Below, piece after piece: positions 43,024 through 45,329 of a stretch of 45,329 nucleotides of DNA. The stretch is from Advenella sp. FME57. GTDB taxonomy: Bacteria > Pseudomonadota > Gammaproteobacteria > Burkholderiales > Burkholderiaceae_B. Position 1 is the first letter of the stretch; the number at the start of each line of letters is the position of its first letter. The notes under the pieces are model-generated. The model worked only from the letters and a program-made list of their open reading frames with translations, did not search any database and was not told the DNA's origin. Location: the NCBI RefSeq assembly GCF_014897675.1, contig NZ_JABUXU010000023.1:1-45329 (forward strand). Reading direction: 5' to 3'. The position numbers were made by a program, and so were the translations under genes.

Positions 43024-45329
43024 ATGACCGAAGAAACGGTAGACAACCGGCTGACCTATGCGGCGTTTATCAGTTACAGCCACGCTGATAACAGACAGGA
43101 GGGGCGCAAATGGGCAGACTGGCTGCATCATGAACTGGAAACCTATGAGGTGCCTGCCGATCTGGTGGGCAGACCCAATCGTGCCGGCAAGCCCATTGTG
43201 GCACAAATCTACCCCGTCTTTCAGGATGAAAAGGAACTGTCGGCCAGCGCCAGTTTGTCCTCTGCGCTGACCGCAGCACTTGACGCTTCATCCTATCTTG
43301 TCTACCTGAGCTCGCCGCAATCGGCCCGATCTGTCTATGTAAGCGAGGAACTACGCCGCTTCAAACAGACCGGTAAGGGCGATCGGATTATTGCGCTGAT
43401 TCTTGCCGGCGAACCGGAATCCGGCGCCGAGTCTTCCGCGCAACAGTGTTTTCCCGAGGTGCTGCGTTATCGCGTGGACGAGTCGGGCAATATCGATCAC
43501 AACGTGAGCCAGGAACCCATCGCTGCAGATGTCCGTCTGCCCGGTACGCAGGAACAGGGCTTTACGACACCGGAGGCGTATCGACAATCTTTGCAGGGCG
43601 ATCGTACACTTTCCCGAAAGGAAGTGGAGCGTCGCGTTCAGGCCTACAAGGATCGGCTTGATCTGGCCAAACTCAAGATTATTGCAGGTGTGCTTGATGT
43701 GCCGCTGGGCGACCTGACGCAGCGTGATCAGGCTTATCAGCTGGCCAAAGCCAGGCAGCGTACGAGGATCGTCAAGCGGATTGCAGTCGTGATCGGGATG
43801 CTGGCTGTCATGGCGATGGGCCTGGGCGTGTACGCGTGGACAGAGCGCAATGCCGCGCAAACCATGCTGTCGCGCTCGCTATTTTTGTCTGGCTTGAACA
43901 AGATCGATCAGAGGGAGGTGGGAGAAGGCGCGGCCTATATGGCGGCGGCCGCTCGCTACGGCAATGAACGGACCGCGTTATACGTGCAATCGATGCTGAT
44001 GCGCCAGAACGGCATGACGCCGATGCCCAGGCTGGGTTCAACGCCCGTGTTCAGCCCCGATGGTCATTGGATTGCGGCGCTCAATGCGACATCTAACGCA
44101 CAGCGGGGCCTGCAGATATGGGATGCGTACACGCATAAGGTGCATGCCATATTGACCGATGCCAATGCCAATGCATTTTCGAAGTTGGCGTTTGACGGCC
44201 AGAACGCGCTGTATTTTACGACGGCCGACAACAAGATAGCAAAGTGGCAGGATGGCAAGCCGCAAGTGACGGTCTATGAAGCACCCGACGATTTGCGTAT
44301 CGTCTCTTTTGCGCCGGGTGCGGATGGCAGATGGCTTGTCATACAGGGCTGGCATGTGGCCGGCGGTAAAATGCAGTACATCAAGTCACTCCTCTTCAAT
44401 GTGCAAGACGGGAAAACAATCATTGACCAGGTGCCGGTGCGACAACGCGAGGGCGGTAATACCCAACGCTACCTGTTCGCTGCGCGGGGCAACGCCATTG
44501 CATTTCACGAAACCGAGGACAATGACAACCGTGTGCGTGTGTATCCCATGGATGCTGACGGAAAACTGCAGCAGGCAAGGGACTATGTGGTGCCGGGCGG
44601 GATTATCTGGTTAAGGTTCAGTCCAGAGGCACGCCATTTGTTTGTTCGTGCGACTAACGGCTTGTATCACATTGACTTGCGGCGCAGCGATAGCCGGATC
44701 GCCAAAGTTCCAGTCCAGCTGATTGCCGACGATATTTACTTCAACGAAGATGGCAGGTCTTTTGTCGTGGTCTGGCAGAGTGACTATACTGTGTACGATA
44801 TGGACAGCAATACGCCGGTGACCTCCGGTAACGCCGGTGTCAGCCTTTCAGCCATGCTGCGTGATGACGTGATCAATGCGTCTCCCGATCTCACACAACG
44901 GGTGGAAAACCAGGAAGGGATGTTTTTTCTGGTAACTGATCTGGCGCCGCCATTATTGCGCTTGCAATTGAGTTTGGGATCGGATTTGCACTCATTTCGC
45001 GCCATGCCAGATGGTAAAGGCATTGCGCTTCTGAAAAAAAATAGCCATAAATTGCAGTACGCAGCGCTGGCTGGCAACGGCAAACTCACAGACTTCATCC
45101 GCAGCCCGGAGCAAATTGACCGATTCGGCGTTGCCAGCGAACAGGACTATCTCTACACCATTTCCGTTCCCGAACAGGGTATGAGTACATTGCGGTTTTA
45201 TCGTGCGACAACAGGTAAACCGCTGGGCAAGCCCTTATCGGTCAGAGGCGTGATATCGTTCAGCCATGATGGTCGCACGGTGTCCTCCAGAATCGACGAC
45301 CACAAAATGGCAATCTGGGAAACAGAGAC
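43024..45329 (+). CDS. TIR domain - transmembrane - beta-propeller (WD40-like) protein, incomplete at the right edge
   Basis: An open frame of 768 codons runs from an ATG at 43024 to the window end without a stop. The N-terminus is a TIR domain (about 12-118): YAAFISYSHADNRQ, then VFQDEKELSASASLSSALTAAL, YLVYLSSPQSARSVYVSEEL. Glu109 lies where the catalytic glutamate of TIR NADases is found (SxWVxxE), but the usual Trp is Tyr105. A linker with LAKLKIIAGVLDVPLGDLTQRD leads to one transmembrane helix (about 252-272) and then repeated propeller-like blades (VFSPDGHWIAAL, ISFSHDGRTVSSRIDD, AIWE). Bacterial TIR proteins often act in phage defence by NAD+ cleavage; whether this one does is not shown. 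Confidence 0.87.
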   Translation, partial: MTEETVDNRLTYAAFISYSHADNRQEGRKWADWLHHELETYEVPADLVGRPNRAGKPIVAQIYPVFQDEKELSASASLSSALTAALDASSYLVYLSSPQSARSVYVSEELRRFKQTGKGDRIIALILAGEPESGAESSAQQCFPEVLRYRVDESGNIDHNVSQEPIAADVRLPGTQEQGFTTPEAYRQSLQGDRTLSRKEVERRVQAYKDRLDLAKLKIIAGVLDVPLGDLTQRDQAYQLAKARQRTRIVKRIAVVIGMLAVMAMGLGVYAWTERNAAQTMLSRSLFLSGLNKIDQREVGEGAAYMAAAARYGNERTALYVQSMLMRQNGMTPMPRLGSTPVFSPDGHWIAALNATSNAQRGLQIWDAYTHKVHAILTDANANAFSKLAFDGQNALYFTTADNKIAKWQDGKPQVTVYEAPDDLRIVSFAPGADGRWLVIQGWHVAGGKMQYIKSLLFNVQDGKTIIDQVPVRQREGGNTQRYLFAARGNAIAFHETEDNDNRVRVYPMDADGKLQQARDYVVPGGIIWLRFSPEARHLFVRATNGLYHIDLRRSDSRIAKVPVQLIADDIYFNEDGRSFVVVWQSDYTVYDMDSNTPVTSGNAGVSLSAMLRDDVINASPDLTQRVENQEGMFFLVTDLAPPLLRLQLSLGSDLHSFRAMPDGKGIALLKKNSHKLQYAALAGNGKLTDFIRSPEQIDRFGVASEQDYLYTISVPEQGMSTLRFYRATTGKPLGKPLSVRGVISFSHDGRTVSSRIDDHKMAIWETE

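Overview
The window looks like a chromosomal segment of a betaproteobacterium of the Alcaligenaceae (Bordetella / Advenella / Pusillimonas type). I infer this from the many orphan tripartite-tricarboxylate-transporter (TTT, 'Bug') receptor genes, the CaiB/CoA-transferase catabolic operons, the DnaJ-CbpM pair and the overall base composition; no rRNA, tRNA, insertion sequence or CRISPR array was seen. The genus is not proven.

Layout. 1-177: start of a phosphomannomutase/phosphoglucomutase gene leaving the window. 625-5096: a likely sulfolactate catabolic cluster (suyA, suyB, a TTT receptor and an SlcC-like dehydrogenase) with a divergent GntR/UTRA regulator. 5097-5795: gene-free, with a clear terminator. 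5796-11564: a minus-strand operon for a CoA-thioester pathway (IclR regulator, CaiB CoA-transferase, crotonase-fold enzyme, two-subunit class I CoA-transferase-like protein, acyl-CoA synthetase). 11727-15532: divergent TTT receptor, flavoprotein and second TTT receptor; the divergent promoter region carries several TTCTA/TAGAA dyads. 15644-20788: a second minus-strand operon (CitE-like lyase, TTT receptor, CaiB CoA-transferase, cyclase-family hydrolase, TTT receptor). 20926-22231: a small copper-type cluster (metallochaperone, DUF411, DUF305) behind a MerR/CueR-type promoter with a 19-bp spacer. 22431-23318: LysR regulator.

23385-29941 is a seven-gene minus-strand operon for a sulfur-containing amino acid: thiol dioxygenase, MetC-like PLP lyase, four-domain rhodanese, and a polar-amino-acid ABC transporter. 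It is controlled by a divergent LysR gene (30084-30944) with an almost perfect LysR box between them. 31059-36862 holds a MATE exporter, a hotdog thioesterase, an AraC-VOC pair, and methylmalonate-semialdehyde dehydrogenase divergent from another LysR gene. 36968-38247 is cbpA-cbpM. 38308-41697 is a LysR gene divergent from malic enzyme maeB. 41744-42136 is the 3' half of a broken TTT receptor gene. 42453-42881 is a VOC protein. From 43024 to the right edge runs an incomplete gene for a TIR - transmembrane - beta-propeller protein.

The overall theme is uptake of organic acids by periplasmic receptors followed by CoA-linked breakdown, plus two separate organosulfur pathways (sulfolactate and a thiol/disulfide amino acid). 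Five intact TTT receptors are present but no TctA/TctB membrane subunits, so they must share membrane components encoded elsewhere. The least conventional parts are the CoA operon, whose two key enzymes lack the usual catalytic glutamates, the multi-rhodanese sulfur operon, and the TIR-propeller protein.
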